The translations under genes and the position numbers were made by a program. From Adiantum capillus-veneris (Eukaryota; Streptophyta; Polypodiopsida; Polypodiales; Pteridaceae), in the NCBI GenBank assembly GCA_014529385.2, contig CM043966.1, positions 96,350,587 through 96,414,586 on the forward strand: 64,000 nucleotides of DNA, written 5' to 3'. A model generated the notes under the pieces. It did no database searches and was not told the origin of the DNA. It saw only the letters and a list, made by a program, of their open reading frames with translations. Below, piece by piece: positions 12,314 to 24,334 of the stretch; the first letter of the stretch is position 1; the number at the start of each line of letters is the position of its first letter.

Positions 12314-12900
12314 TGTGCGCTCCTTGCCGCACTATCGAAGCAAGGGACTTGCCGATACACCGTGTGCGAGCCACAAATGGCTCCCAGCACACAACAAGAC
12401 TAATCTAGCAAGCTCAAAAGAGGGCAATGGCGTGTCACTCACCGCTCTATGCTCCTGCCGTGGAGGATTCCTCGCCGCGATGAAGAAGAAGCTGCAGTCG
12501 TGCCGCGCTCAACAGCTTCGCCGCCGTCGTGCCTTCGTAATGCTCGATCGCACACACACTCTCCCTCTCTCTCTCTCTCACACATACACACACACACGAG
12601 GAGGTGAAGAAGAAGAAGATGGAGATGGAGATGGAGCAAGAGCACTCTTCTATTGCACAAATGAGAGAATGAATGAATTTTAGGTTTAGTTAGCTTTTAT
12701 ATGAGCTCACCCCATTCACACTTGGGCGCCCATGCTTAGCCAACTAATCCCTTGAATGTCCCAGTTAGAGTGCGCCTCTCATCGGCAATCACTCTTACCC
12801 TTTTCCTATTGGTCCGACAAGCCCGGTACGTGACTCTACCAAATACATAATACACGTCCGTCGTAGGTGATGGGGTGTCCATGAGCTGTGAGGGTTAACA
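12314..12900 (-). repeat. 5' LTR of the minus-strand gypsy element
   Basis: 587 bp, TG...CA on the minus strand. The TATA box CATATAAAAG (12703-12694) would start transcripts near 12665, giving a short R-U5 that includes the CA/GA microsatellite. Confidence 0.93.
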
Positions 12901-12905
12901 GACTC

Positions 12906-13990
12906 TAACCTAGCATCTTGCAGTATATACAATAGTGCTTCTAGAAGTTGGTTATAAAGGCCTCGATATTATAAGGAAAGTCATATAAACTCCCTTTATA
13001 CTGATCTTTTCTGGTTTTTCTTATGTCGTATCTGTCTCGGACCCGGTCTGAGTCTGATCGAAGGACTGACTCACCTAGGGCTTTATGTTTTTTAATAAAA
13101 ACAACAGTTTATTTCTGGCTAGGGATACAGTATAACAGAAGGACATGATAAGCATTGATATTTCTTGAGAAATATAGTCTTTTTATATAAAAAAAAATAA
13201 AAATATATATAAATCTTAACAGGGGGAGTGTACTCAGATTTATAAATTTGTAAAAATCTTAAATGATCCTTTTTGAAGATATCTCAGGGTGATTTTAAAA
13301 TCGGTTCTTAAAGTAGGATCTGTTCTAAATGTTTTCAAACCACAAGGATGAGGTTGTCCTTAATTGAGCTGGGTTTTGGATTGAGATTAACTTTACCTAC
13401 CGACAATGAGTGAAATTCTCTCCTATCAGATAAAAAAAGAAGTTTTTCGTTTCTCCAAAAAACTTTAGTGTAGCAAAAGGATGTTTCAAAAAGAGAGAGA
13501 TATATATATATTAAATTGAGGAATAAACAGATACATATCTGCTTTATGGGTGTTCAATTTACTTTATCAGATTGGCAAAAATGCCAAAGAAAGGTTTATT
13601 TCAAAACTGAACAATATACTTGTTAAGAACTATATGTTTTTTAAAGGTGACATGGATAACAACTAGGATGCCCTGCATCACCTGCGTACAGTCACGTGCT
13701 AACAAATTGTTTTCTTCTGGCTATGGGTGCAGGTGAGGGCTACCTTCCTTGATTAAATTGTCCAATTCTTAACAAATGGAGGATATCTTAGTGTGACGCA
13801 AATTATCCCAGACTTTGGGTTTATGGATTCTTGAACTATATCTTGTTATCTTCATTACCTTGTACAAAATTTATTTTCAACTGCAAATAAATTATTGTGC
13901 AATGCCACTGTACTTTTCTAGAATTTTTGGTTTGTGAACAGCTAGTGTTCGTTTGCGTATATTTATATAGATTTAAAACTGCTACACACA
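12906..13990 (+). repeat. Tail of promoter-led unit, interrupted upstream by the gypsy insertion
   Basis: It shares its 3' landmarks with the units ending at 15.5, 23.8 and 27.5 kb: GACATGGATAACAACT (13648), a TGCAG|GTGAGGGCT site (about 13730), an AT-rich stretch ending TTTATATAGATTTAAAACTG, then a short ACACAC run. No ORF is supported. A GGGGGAGTGT motif at 13220 resembles an old PPT/LTR junction, but no LTR pair was found. Confidence 0.5.
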
Positions 13991-14243
13991 CACAATTCTT
14001 TACCGTGGGCAACTTAATTACTAGATCCTACTTAAATATACTATCATATATCATCACCATGGGGCATAGCCCTTGTAGTTAACCTATGAACTGTGTCGTG
14101 TTACTACCTCGGGCGTGCCCAAGCATGCATACATTTGGGAGTTCCTCTTCATTACACCTCGAAGGCCTCACCATCCACGCTGTGGATCTCCCCACTCATG
14201 GATATCTGCGCGCCAACAGGGCAACCGCCCTCAGTCCTTCCTC

Positions 14244-15402
14244 TATTTAAAAGGTGAGGGTGCATCTCTGCCCCTCACTTAGCTCTCTTTTTGCTCATTA
14301 TTTTGCATCAAGCGACTGCGTGATTGTTTCTACACGGAGTTCTCAACTCAAATAACACAGGTAAGTGGTTTTTTTACTGTATGGAAATATTTGTGCTGCT
14401 ATGTCATAAGGCATGACACTTTAGAGAAAACTCCTTGGTATCAAGGAATGTTGCAAAAGGGTATATCTTCCACGAATGATTTAAACCCCAATTGGGGGTT
14501 TCTGATCTGTTTTGTGCTGTTTTTGTTGATGAATCTTATTGGGTATTTTCTGTGATAATCGTTGATGTTGACTGATGTGAGTTGATTACTTACTTCTGAT
14601 GCAAACTGTTTTTGTGGTTGGACCACTTGTTTTGGTTAGGGATTTTTTACTCTGGGTATTGGTACATGCATACATGCTCACTAAATTGCTTGCAGACCGC
14701 TGGTACTTTTCGGGTATGGCTCTATATCTAGTTAAAACCGTGTTTATTCACTAAAATGTAAAGAATGGAAAAATATATTGAAGGAAGGGACTGTTTTTTT
14801 GTTTACATTGGCTTTTGTAAAAGGGGTTTTTCTACCGTATTACTGTACTTTGCTGGCAGTAACCGAGCCTACCCTGGGTGGGTCATTGAGTATCAAGAAA
14901 TAGCTGCGATGTTTTTTGTGATACAATTGTTTTTTTCACACTGTTAGTGTACCATCCAATTACCCTGACTAGCCCTAAGAATGGCGTCGCCATGGTTACT
15001 TACAGAGGTTTGAGGTGTTTACTGCGCACTGACTGAGTGGTTACACATATAGATGGTGGTATCTCTCGTTTCTTACTACGTATTATTTTGGCCCATACAT
15101 CACCTGCATACAGAGCCAATACTAACAGAATGTTATGTTGTTCTACGGTTGCAGGTGAGGGCTAGTCTCTTTGGTTCAACTTTTTGGTTGCTTCATGGTT
15201 TGGAGGATTAGCTATTGGTTTGCAGTTTGTAAAGGAATTTCTACTTTTTTGGATGGTGACTTGTACCAACCTGATCATATTCATTTAGACAAAATGATGC
15301 TATCTAAAGTTTGTTTTGTATAATAAACCTTGTATTTATCTGTGTACCTTGGTCTTTGAACATATGTATGTTTGTTTGGTCGTAGTATATGTAGATAATA
15401 AA

Positions 15403-15497
<95 letters not shown>
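14244..15497 (+). repeat. Promoter-led non-coding unit P1
   Basis: It opens with a TATA-like box (TATTTAAAA, 14244-14252) followed by GGTGAGGGTGC. An ACACAG|GTAAGTGG donor-consensus site (GT at 14361) lies about 110 nt further on. A second TGCAG|GTGAGGGCT lies near 15150, and the unit ends in a 93-bp CA repeat. This matches a short untranslated exon, an intron, an internal exon and a microsatellite end. No ORF above background is present, so it may be a non-coding transcript or a non-autonomous element. Confidence 0.4.
15405..15497 (+). repeat. (CA)n microsatellite
   Basis: About 46 dinucleotide units with one ATAC interruption. The long T-H and C-V 'proteins' in its frames are artefacts. 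Confidence 0.97.
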
Positions 15498-15552
15498 TGC
15501 TAAAGGCAAGCAGCTCAAGCATGTTCAAAGGGCAGCGCTGAAGCAGGCATCC

Positions 15553-15810
15553 TCATGTTTTCACGGGACAACGCATTAAAAGTCCAAGTTTCGGCCCTAT
15601 GACTTCCACAACTTGGGCTAAGGTATCCTCAACCAACGCTTTTCCCCCCCTAATAGATGTGACGGCACAACTATTGGTGGACTCCTCTTCCAAGTGAAGA
15701 AGTTTTCTAAATGTTTTTAGTATGAAGGGATGGATAGTTACATGACCAATTAGGTCCACCCGTCCATGATTGACAACCTTAGTCAATCCCCACAACTTAC
15801 CACCCCGCAT
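15553..15810 (-). CDS. Unrecognised 85-codon ORF or exon
   Basis: It reads MRGGKLWGLTKVVNHGRVDL then a balanced, non-repetitive protein sequence to a stop at 15553. Codon and residue use look more protein-like than the neighbouring short ORFs. It lies 880 bp downstream, on the same strand, of the exon-like frame at 16692-16857, so both could belong to one spliced minus-strand gene. No domain is recognised. Confidence 0.25.
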   Translation of the reverse strand: MRGGKLWGLTKVVNHGRVDLIGHVTIHPFILKTFRKLLHLEEESTNSCAVTSIRGGKALVEDTLAQVVEVIGPKLGLLMRCPVKT

Positions 15811-15950
15811 TCACACACGATTCTTTTGTTTTCTAATTACTATTACATTGTTTTAAGATTTAAAATAATGCTTTCTTTTTAACTTTCCTTCACAATGATT
15901 CCTTCAATCAAGTATTAAAGATAGCATTGGAAAGCATTCTTTTAGCAAAC

Positions 15951-16160
15951 AGACATCTTTAAACTTAAGACAGGGTACTGTCAATCAAAACATTGACCAT
16001 AATAACCGTGACCTACTAATACAGACATCTTTAAACTTAACACAGGGTACTGTCAATAAAAAAGACATCTTTAAACTTAAGACAGGGTACTGTCTTCTTT
16101 TAGCAAACAGACATCTTGACAGGGTACTGTCAATCAAAACATTGACCATAATAACTGTGA
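15951..16160 (+). repeat. Four scrambled copies of a 30-bp motif
   Basis: The string AGACATCTTTAAACTTAA plus GACAGGGTACTGTC recurs at about 15951, 16023, 16061 and 16105. The first and last copies also carry the ATCAAAACATTGACCATAAT extension. GACAGGGTACTGTC is itself a near-palindrome (GACAG...CTGTC). This is a local segmental duplication with rearrangement. Confidence 0.75.
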
Positions 16161-16175
16161 CCTACTAGTACTCTT

Positions 16176-16464
16176 CTTGTCTCAAGACCACCCAAGGATG
16201 AAAAACGACATCCATTCGTTGTTCACAATCCGGGGTGGATAAACCCCCACCCAAGGTTCGGGGTGCCCATACACCAAACCAGTTTCCCATACAACCGGGC
16301 GGCTCCCCTAGGATAAAAATGATATCCTAACTTATGTAGCAACATTAAGACATGACATGGAGTAGAAGCTCATCGTTCATGGGGGTAACCGAATTATCCG
16401 TGGGCTGGAAAGCCATCATTATTCACCAAAATATACCAAGGAGTCGGAGGTGTCTTGAGACAAG
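16176..16464. mobile_element. Small inverted-repeat element, MITE-like
   Basis: CTTGTCTCAAGAC at 16176-16188 is matched by its exact reverse complement at 16452-16464. The interior is about 263 bp, more GC-rich than the flanks, and has no ORF. No clear target duplication is visible, so it may be an old MITE or simply an inverted repeat. Confidence 0.4.
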
Positions 16465-16691
16465 CTGCCTTAAGGGTGATAAAACATATCTTTCCTAGTT
16501 CAATCCATGCTACTCCAAACATTTCTTTCCTAATTTACAAACAAGTATACATTGATTTCTTGGAAGATGCCTTCCATTTTTAAGCCAATTTCACCTTTCC
16601 TAATTCCTTACTCGCTCTTTTATGTATGCAATGTTATTACTTTAAAGAAGAACTTGAACTATTTAAAACTTAAATTATAATGAAAACCCAC

Positions 16692-16857
16692 CTGGGACTG
16701 ATCGAGCATTTTCTGTAGTGTCGAGCTTGAACGCTCTCATCAGTGGGCCTACTACTAGGCCCGACTTCATTGTCGTGCGACGCTCTAGTTCTTTTTGGAG
16801 CTCCGCCCTCATCATTAGATGTAGGATTTTCTCGGGTCCTTTTAGGTGCCACAACTT
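16692..16857 (-). other. Exon-like frame, basic nuclear-type N-terminus
   Basis: On the minus strand GGATAAG| (acceptor-like) precedes an open frame reading VAPKRTRENPTSNDEGGAPK and continuing to CCCAG|GTGGGT, a good donor at 16692/16691. The peptide is hydrophilic, with two PKRTR blocks that could act as a nuclear localisation signal. There is no ATG, and an in-frame TAA lies just upstream, so it would have to be an internal exon. A TATA box on this strand at 19211-19220 could drive it through a 2.3-kb AT-rich intron. Inference only. Confidence 0.3.
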
Positions 16858-16899
16858 CTTATCCTTTCACAAAAGGGTTTTTTATCATTAGGTAAATTA

Positions 16900-19140
16900 T
16901 CCAAAAGCCAGAATTAACCTTTGTATTCAATCTTAACTCAATCAAGGTTAAATTTGTAGTCTTAATTGGTAAATTCTTGACCTAGTAATTTTTTATTTGC
17001 CTATATAGGCATGATAACTTTTTTCAAAGCTTCCCTAAGGGTTTTCTAAGTTCTCCTAATTTTCTTAAAATTTTTTATATCTTTTTCCTAATTTCCTCAT
17101 CGAATTTTAAGCTTGGGATCTACTTATTTTGAGCTTAATATTTAGTTTCTTTATTTTCTCTTAAAGATTTCATTTTCTCAACTTTATATCATTGGTTTAT
17201 ATTTACTGTAATTTTTCTAAAAACTTTTGACTGTAGTGTCTATTTATTGTAATTAATCTTTAGCAAAAAATAGGACTTTTGTTCAATTATAATTTTCTTC
17301 CTAATTAATTAACTATGGTATAATTATCACAAGTAGATATAGATATTTATGACCTTTAGTAATTATCTATTAAGTTTTCAACTTAATTAACTAATTTTCC
17401 CCTATCATTTTCATCTAGAATTAGAATGATTTGACATAGATAAATAGATATATTAATTTTCTAACCTTAACATAAATGTCACAGCTTTTTCATCATGTAA
17501 ATTGACTTTGATAAATAGCAGCTAAATATATAACATGATTTACTAATTTTTCTCTTTAATTTTTAGCTAGAATTAGTGTAGTTTGACTTTGATAAATATC
17601 TATATTAATTTTCTAACTTTAATATAATTATCATGGCTTCTTTATCATGTAATCTAGCTTTGATAAAGAGCATCAAGTTATCTGACATGATTTACTAATT
17701 TCTCCCTTTAATTTTTAGCTAGAATTAGTATAATTTGACTTAGATAAATATTAATTTTTTAACCTTAAGATAGTTATCACGGCTTCTTTATCATGTAATA
17801 TAACTTTGATAAATAGCATGTAGTTATCTAACATGATTTACTAATTTCCCTCTTTAATTTCAGCTAGAATTAGTATAATTTGACTTAGGATAATTATTAA
17901 ATTATTTTTATTATGTAATCTAGCCTTGATAATTAGCACCTAATTATTTAATATTATTTACTAATTTCCCCATTTAATTTATGCTTAAAAAGATATAATT
18001 TTAGCCTAATTAGTTATCTATACTAATTTTTTGTTCATGGCCTAATAATTTCAGCTTTTTAATAGTGTTTTCTAGCTATGATAATGACTATTTAATTATC
18101 TAAGTGATTTAGCTAATTTCCCCCTTCAATTTATGCTTAAAAACATATAGTTTTAGCCTAATTAATTAGCATAACTAGTTTTTTGTGCATGACCTAATTA
18201 TCTCAGCTTTCTAACAGTGATTTCTAGCTTTTCTAATTATCATATAATTCTCTAAATGATTTAGCTAATTTCCCCCTTCAATTTATGCTTAAAAATAGAT
18301 AATTTCACCCTAATTAATTAGCTAAACTAGTTTTTGTGCATGGTTTAATTATCCCAGCTTTCTAATAGTGATTTCTAGCTTTGATAATTACTATATAATT
18401 ATCTCAATGATTAAGATAATTTTCCCTTCAATTTATGCTTAATAACAAATAATTTTAGCCTAATTAATTAGCTAAACTAATTTTTTGTGCAAACTAATTA
18501 TCCCAACTTCGTAAGAGCAATTTTTAGCTTTGATAATTATTATATAATTATCTAAGTGATTTAGCTAATTTCCCCCTTCAATTTATGCTTTTTAGCCTAA
18601 TTAATTAGCTAAACTAATTTTTTGTGCATGGCCTAATTATCTTGGCTTGCTAACAAGGTTTCCTAGCTCTGATAATTACTATGTAATTATCTAAGTGTGT
18701 TGACTAATTTTCCCTCCATTTTATGTTTAAAAATAATTAATTTATATCTAATTAATTAGGTAGATTACTCAAAAAATTAAGATCTAATTTCCCTTGCTTC
18801 TAACCAGCATAACTAAGCTCTAATAATTATACTATAATTATTTAGGCTTAAAAAATATTTTTATTCATAGATCAACCTAAAATTAATCATTTTCAGCTTA
18901 ATATGTAGTAATTAATTAATTAGATTGTTGATCAAGCTTAAGAAATTAGTGATCAACAGCCTAATGATAATTTAGAGAGTAGTTAATAATAGGGAATGCT
19001 TAATCTCCTTAATTAATAGTTTAGTTATAAAAATTAGTCAAAACTTAAGCTATTTTCTTAATTAACTAAAATTAAACTAATTACCTCGATTAATTACAAA
19101 GTTTTTGCTCTCTAAGTAATTTATGAGAGGTGTTCTTATT
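16900..19140. other. Extremely AT-rich non-coding region
   Basis: No ORF is present. It consists of TAATTA-rich sequence, the core of which is the tandem array annotated separately. On the minus strand it sits between a promoter-like site and the exon-like frame at 16857, so it may be intronic. Confidence 0.6.
17390..18860 (+). repeat. About ten tandem units of roughly 150 bp, AT-rich
   Basis: The landmark CTAATTTCCCCCTTCAATTT (or a close variant) recurs near 17393, 17543, 17692, 17841, 17960, 18112, 18264, 18415, 18565 and 18706. Spacing is mostly 140-152 bp with one near 120. Each unit also has TTTATGCTTAAAA or AGCTAGAATTAG, and GTGCATGGCCTAATTATC-type blocks. Units at 18.1-18.7 kb are closest to each other, and copies diverge towards 17.4 kb. 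Confidence 0.85.
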
Positions 19141-19187
19141 CGAAAGAGAATCTGCCAGGACTCTGAGTCTGAGTTCTATTGTGGAGA

Positions 19188-19210
19188 GGGGGGGGGGGGG
19201 GGGGGGGGGG
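19188..19210 (+). repeat. G23 homopolymer
   Basis: An uninterrupted run of 23 G. It lies immediately beside ACTATTTATAG and can form a quadruplex on the plus strand. Its length is likely variable or assembly-sensitive. Confidence 0.9.
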
Positions 19211-19221
19211 ACTATTTATAG
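19211..19221 (-). promoter_or_regulatory. TATA-like box next to the homopolymer
   Basis: The minus strand reads CTCTATAAATAGT and then enters C23 and CTCTCCACAATAG, a pyrimidine-rich start region. It could promote leftward transcription towards the exon-like frame at 16857. Confidence 0.35.
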
Positions 19222-19639
19222 AGTTTTAGGGCTCATAGGCTGTGTTTGACAGTTTCTTGCACTACAAGGCACCCCCCAGTCTCTTCTTAGCACCCCTTGC
19301 TGCTTAATTTGGCATGGGCAGGCTTATCACTGCTCCACACAGCCTCCAGATGCTCCAAATCTATCCTGTTATTTTTTTGACCTATTACATGCTTAATTTT
19401 GAAAATATATGTGAATATCTGAAATATCTAGAGGGTTTTATGATAAAAGTCTTTTACAGCAATGATTACCAAGACCTTACAATTTATTTAGTTAATTCAA
19501 TCAGTAATATAAACTTCCAATGGCCATAACTATGTCAGTTTTAATCGGAATTTTGTTCCGAAAATTTCTAACCATAGTAAAGTCATGATTATGGTTCCAA
19601 AAACACTAATATTTTGCCAAGATTGGACAATTTTGCATT

Positions 19640-20392
19640 GATTTTTCAATAATCATATCAATTTGATTAAGCTTTATACAATCTTTAAGGTTTCAAAAAC
19701 TGGAAACCTTACATCTCACCCCTTACACTTAAATGAGGAGAAACTATTAAATAACATTTCATGGATTCTAGATAACTACAGTGTACTCTTCGGAGACCAA
19801 TGCTTTAACCAAAGCCTAGGAATCCCTATGGATTTTCTTGCTCACCCCTTATGTGTAATCTATATTTAGACTTCTTTGAATACAAATGGTTTCTCAAACC
19901 ATGGGAGATAAAGATGACTGTCATAAACTCTCCCTATTTAAGTACACTTACATATATATGGATGAAATTCTAAGCCTCAACAATACATCTTTTTTGGACG
20001 AAACTAATCTTATTTACCCTAACCGTCTCAAGATTGAATCAAGTTATGGTCAAGGTTTTACTACAAGCTCTGGCTTCTTTTCTACTTCTGTACAATTCCT
20101 TAACCTTACAATTATACTTCTTAACCCTTGTAATGGTGGCTATGACTACCGTTTCACTTGGAAAAGAGTGAATATCCCTCCCATAGGATTCATAAAAAAG
20201 AATAATAATAGACCTCATAAAGCTGCTCTTAGTGTGCATCAGCCTCTTGTACTTGATCTTATATTCTTCCTCTATTTGATTCTTAGCATGGGAAGACATC
20301 AAGCTGCGTTTTTCCTTCATGGATTCAAGAGGAACGACCTAATAAACAAAATCATCAAGACTACCTCTCAGAATGACTGGCATGGCTTATAA
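19640..20392 (+). pseudogene. Penelope-like reverse transcriptase fragment
   Basis: Two overlapping-frame pieces (19663-19869 and 19886-20392) align in order with Penelope-like RT signatures. The first has ILDNYSVLFGDQCFNQSLGI followed by PM, matching the DN-x2-V-x-FG-x3-F-x-Q-x2-GIPM pattern. The second has YMDEILSLNNTSFLDE and LIYPNRLKIE, matching the Y-I-D-D-[IV]-L-S-[IL]-NN and LIYP-x-x-LEI motifs. The catalytic Y-x-D-D has become Y-M-D-E. A frameshift joins the two, and there is no GIY-YIG endonuclease downstream before the CA repeat. Plant Penelope elements are known mainly from conifers. Confidence 0.55.
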
Positions 20393-20434
20393 TTCAGCCG
20401 TGCTAACCTCAACTCTCTAGTTAGCTAGTAGGCC

Positions 20435-20474
20435 CATGCACAATTGGCCTATACTACCGACCCATTGTGTATGG
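20435..20474 (+). other. Hairpin before the CA repeat, copy 1
   Basis: A CCATGCACAATTGG left arm faces CCCATTGTGTATGG. It is the same stem as in copy 2 but with one G:U-type change and an extra T. It lies 15 bp before the microsatellite. Confidence 0.45.
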
Positions 20475-20489
20475 AGCTTGGGACAAGGA

Positions 20490-20716
<227 letters not shown>

Positions 20717-20901
20717 TCTTGGTACAACATCTCAACATCTGACCTTGAGAGCATCTGGGGGGCTCTGATTGTGTCCCGAATCCCTACATCTAGCTACAAA
20801 ATTTGGCACCCAACTAGTTACACTCAAACTTGTTTTTGAGCTGTTGCTTTATGTGGGTTTTACCTTATGCTTTACATAATAATTAACTGCTATCTTTTAT
20901 A

Positions 20902-21022
<121 letters not shown>

Positions 21023-21273
21023 GTCACTACAACTAACCATGGTAGCTAGTTCTGGTAACACTAACTCTACCTATAGGTTTTACTACCCTAACCATGTATG
21101 TTGGTAAACACTGTATCCAACACACTTCTGGCAGTTAGACTAGACTCTATTGCTCTAGTACAAGCAGCCTACTCATAGCTTAAAGATTTCCACCTTGGGT
21201 AGGTAAACTCGGAAATGATACTTGATTTCATCTGTTGCTGGCCTACTATGCTATCTTGATTAAGCATGGTTGA

Positions 21274-21540
21274 ATGAATACCACAAAGAAACCTAACTCG
21301 GTGGGTGCAATCCCTTGTGGATTTAACCTTACTTGGTTTGCTTGGGTTTGTATGAACCAGTTTTTGGAACATGGGCCCAGTGGGAGCAATCCCTTAAAAA
21401 AATTCTCTAAACCTATAAGTGCTAGGCTCCCTCTTGGTTACGCTCTGCATTATTGGTCATTTACTCTGTCCAGGCAAGTCTCTTCCCCTTCCACTCATAA
21501 AACATCACGATACATCTCGATCGAAGGATGGGTGGCTTGA
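21274..21540 (+). CDS. Conserved small ORF, 88 codons, copy 1
   Basis: It begins MNTTKKPNSVGAIPCGFN and ends IEGWVA. The copy at 24962 encodes an identical protein: the two differ at three third-codon positions, all synonymous, while flanking sequence of similar length carries about nine changes plus an indel. It sits just upstream of the unit's TATA box. No signal peptide or known domain is seen. The substitution pattern hints at constraint, but three changes is little evidence. Confidence 0.35.
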   Translation: MNTTKKPNSVGAIPCGFNLTWFAWVCMNQFLEHGPSGSNPLKKFSKPISARLPLGYALHYWSFTLSRQVSSPSTHKTSRYISIEGWVA

Positions 21541-21647
21541 CACGACTCTGAGCCTTCAAGTGCTTGGTATGATTCAAAAGGCATCCTACCCTTCTATGCT
21601 AAGTGTCTGCGGTACCTCCATAACTGTAGTTTCTGCGGCCTCTTCCA

Positions 21648-21657
21648 CTATATAAGG
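21648..21657 (+). promoter_or_regulatory. TATA box of unit P2
   Basis: CTATATAAGG is followed directly by TGAGGGGTGCTTCCC, the same arrangement as at 14244 and 25336. Confidence 0.45.
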
Positions 21658-23815
21658 TGAGGGGTGCTTCCCTTCACTTAGACTTGGTCTCCCTTGGCAC
21701 TTTGGAGAAAACTTTGAGATTACGTCTGCTCACAGGGTACTTATATCTTTTATCTCAGATGCTTCATGAAGGTGGTTTCTGGTTGAACTCTTTTAATTAG
21801 ATAAATAATGTTCTTCTCTTTGGACTACTGATCTAGGCAGAGTTGGCTTTTTCTTTCCCATTTTACTGGGCTTGACTGAACAAAATGGTTTAGATAACAT
21901 TCTTGTTGTACATTGTTGGACTAGGGATGCTACTTAAGGATGATATTTCAGTTTTGGCTTGGACATAGTACAAGAAACTTTTTTGAAATGCTGCTGGGAT
22001 TTTTGACTTAAAAATTAACTACTTTTATGTGAGGGCTTCTGTCCTGCTCACTTTACTTTAGAAATTACTCTATGTAATCTCTGAAATAGTGGCTTATCAT
22101 GGAAACTTATGAAAGATTGGTGCTTTTTGCATTACCTTGATACTTACGGTGAGTATGGTAATGAAAGCCTGGTGGCATTGCTGGTTATGCTGCCAAAATC
22201 TGAGTTTGGAAGGTTGCAGTTGTTTATCTGGTTATGATACATATAATTTGCAAATAGATCTAATACTTGATGATACTTTTAAAATAACTTTGACTATATA
22301 AAGGATGATGTGATGTATCTCATGAGGTTTCCATGGCATATTCCTTTGAATCTTTACAAGTTTAATCTCTTCAAAAATTGACCAAATACTCGTCTTATAA
22401 GCCTACAACTTGCTTACTGATTACTAGCTGCCTTTTTGGGTCTTAGATTTGTGGCATAGTCCTGATCTTTCTTCTACTACAGCTATCAAAATAATGACCT
22501 AGTCTCTGGGTTAGATCTTACTCTCATGAACTAGCTGTATTTGGGTATGGTTGGAGTTAGCTGGATCTGGCTCTGGTTCTGACTGATACATCCTTGGATT
22601 TGGCTTATATTGCTCTGGGCTATTTTTTAGTAAGATCTTTTTCTCCTTGCTGACCTTGCTGGACTTTGTCATACTGACCTTGACATGCAAAAAATCTGAC
22701 ATGCAACTTGCTGCCATTTACTAGGAATATGGTTTGGATTTTTTTTGGTTTGGCCTTATACATAATCTGGTTTTTATTCTTTAAAGAGAATTGTCTTAGA
22801 TTTGTTATTGATCTAGTAAATAATGATCTGGTCTGGTTTGAGTGTAACTGGTTGTAGCCATATTTTGTACCTTCAGCTTGGTACTTAGATTGTTGGCTTA
22901 AATCTAGTCCTTTTTTCACTACATCTGGTTGGAATTTTTCTGGCCAACTATGGCTTAAATCTAGATAATGATACTTTAGGCCTGCTCACTAAAGCTTGAG
23001 TAAAAATCTATCTAAAAACTTTTGTTGTTATACCTTATTGATGGTTTGTTGTGGCACTGATTCAGGGATGACTTGAAAGCATTTTTTACCATTAAGAATG
23101 AGCTCCATTTTTTGTGACTCTGGCTAATACTTCCTAGGCAGATTAATCCAGCTGCTATTTTGATACCAAAGAAAATCTCTTTAAGGTACTTAAATGGGTG
23201 CTGATAGGTAAGCAGGCCTATTGCAAAATTAAAAGATTACTTGTTTAACTAAGGTTCTTGTTGGCTGACCTAAACTTGGGTTTTTTTCATACAATGTTTA
23301 AACTAAAGTATTACATAGGATGATATGGAGTAGTCAACTTCCTCTCGTAGTAAAAGGCTATTTTAAAGAAGAACTTTTTTAACATATGAAGCAATTTTGG
23401 TAGGATTACTTTGTATAGGACAATAGCTATTCTAATAATTTTTAAGTTTGACATGGATAACAATTGATAGGTTCTTTGAAGCCTGCCATACGTAGCCAAG
23501 TCTAACATATCTATCGTCTTGCCTATATGGATGCAAGTGAGAATTCTATCTTGGCTTAATAAGGTTTAGCTTGTTGCAGTCCGACTTGTAAACACTTGAT
23601 GATTCAATTGGGATGGTTCTGATACCTTTGTATAAACTCATTTGGAATGATACTTCATTCTTATTATGCTGTACAATTATGAATTAAAGACTGATTTGTT
23701 TCTATACTAATTTTTGCCCAGACATCTTTAGCCAGTCGTCTTTTGAACGTCTTGTTCCTTGGTGTGTATTTATTAAAATTAAAACAACTACACACACACA
23801 CACACACACACCTAA

Positions 23816-24324
23816 ACACTGGGCCCTCCCTGGCAACTGGGTGGATCAGGACGTTAGCTTTGGATATTTCTTGTCTTTAGGCTTTGAGCGACCCACTGTC
23901 TATAATACCTTTATTGGTTGACAGGTGTTAGGTGGTCTCTGCTTGACTATAGACTGGATTCCTACTCACGACTATCGTAGTCTTTTGGCTCAATCGGTTT
24001 TAAGTAACAGGTTAATCCAGCTCTACTGACCCATTCTTAAGTAAATTGAATTTTAATGATTACAGGAACATGATACCTATTACACATATGAAGACTTTTT
24101 GGGATCATGAGGACAAGCATAGGAGATATTGTCTAAAGACTACTCAATGATAACCATACTTTTTCAAACTGGCTGAAAAAGCCTTAAAACTCCTACAGGA
24201 ATAATGTCTTCCTTGAAGACGATATCAGATATTGTATTAGTACAAACAATTCTACCATTTTTAGGGACACTCCAACTTGGAACTTCCATGCTAAAGACTT
24301 TTGTTCAACTCATCTTTCTGATGA
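23816..24324 (+). other. Spacer between duplicated blocks
   Basis: No gene is assigned. A short open frame without ATG ends in DEAVGPYTMGLLPKPIVYGA at a TAG at 24380 and reads through the hairpin; it may be the tail of an old coding region. Confidence 0.3.
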
Positions 24325-24334
24325 GGCAGTAGGC

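Larger units (their letters stand above)
2813..12900 (-). mobile_element. Ty3/gypsy LTR retrotransposon, decayed, integrase absent
   Basis: This is a 10.1-kb element read on the minus strand. The LTRs at 12314-12900 (5') and 2813-3403 (3') begin TG and end CA in element orientation, and a 5-bp target duplication GACTC flanks them (2808-2812 and 12901-12905). Order on the minus strand: 5' LTR, tRNA-Asp-type PBS, leader, gag with four zinc knuckles, protease, RT, RNase H, about 1 kb without ORF, PPT, 3' LTR. The LTRs differ at roughly 11 sites by eye (about 2%), and several stop codons break both ORFs, so it is inactive. PBS and RT character suggest the Athila/Tat (OTA) branch. Confidence 0.93.

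Noticed and set aside
15281-15579. Long ORFs of alternating Thr-His or Cys-Val in CA repeats (also at 20417-20839 and 24565)
   Set aside because: Pure translation of a dinucleotide repeat; present in many frames on both strands.
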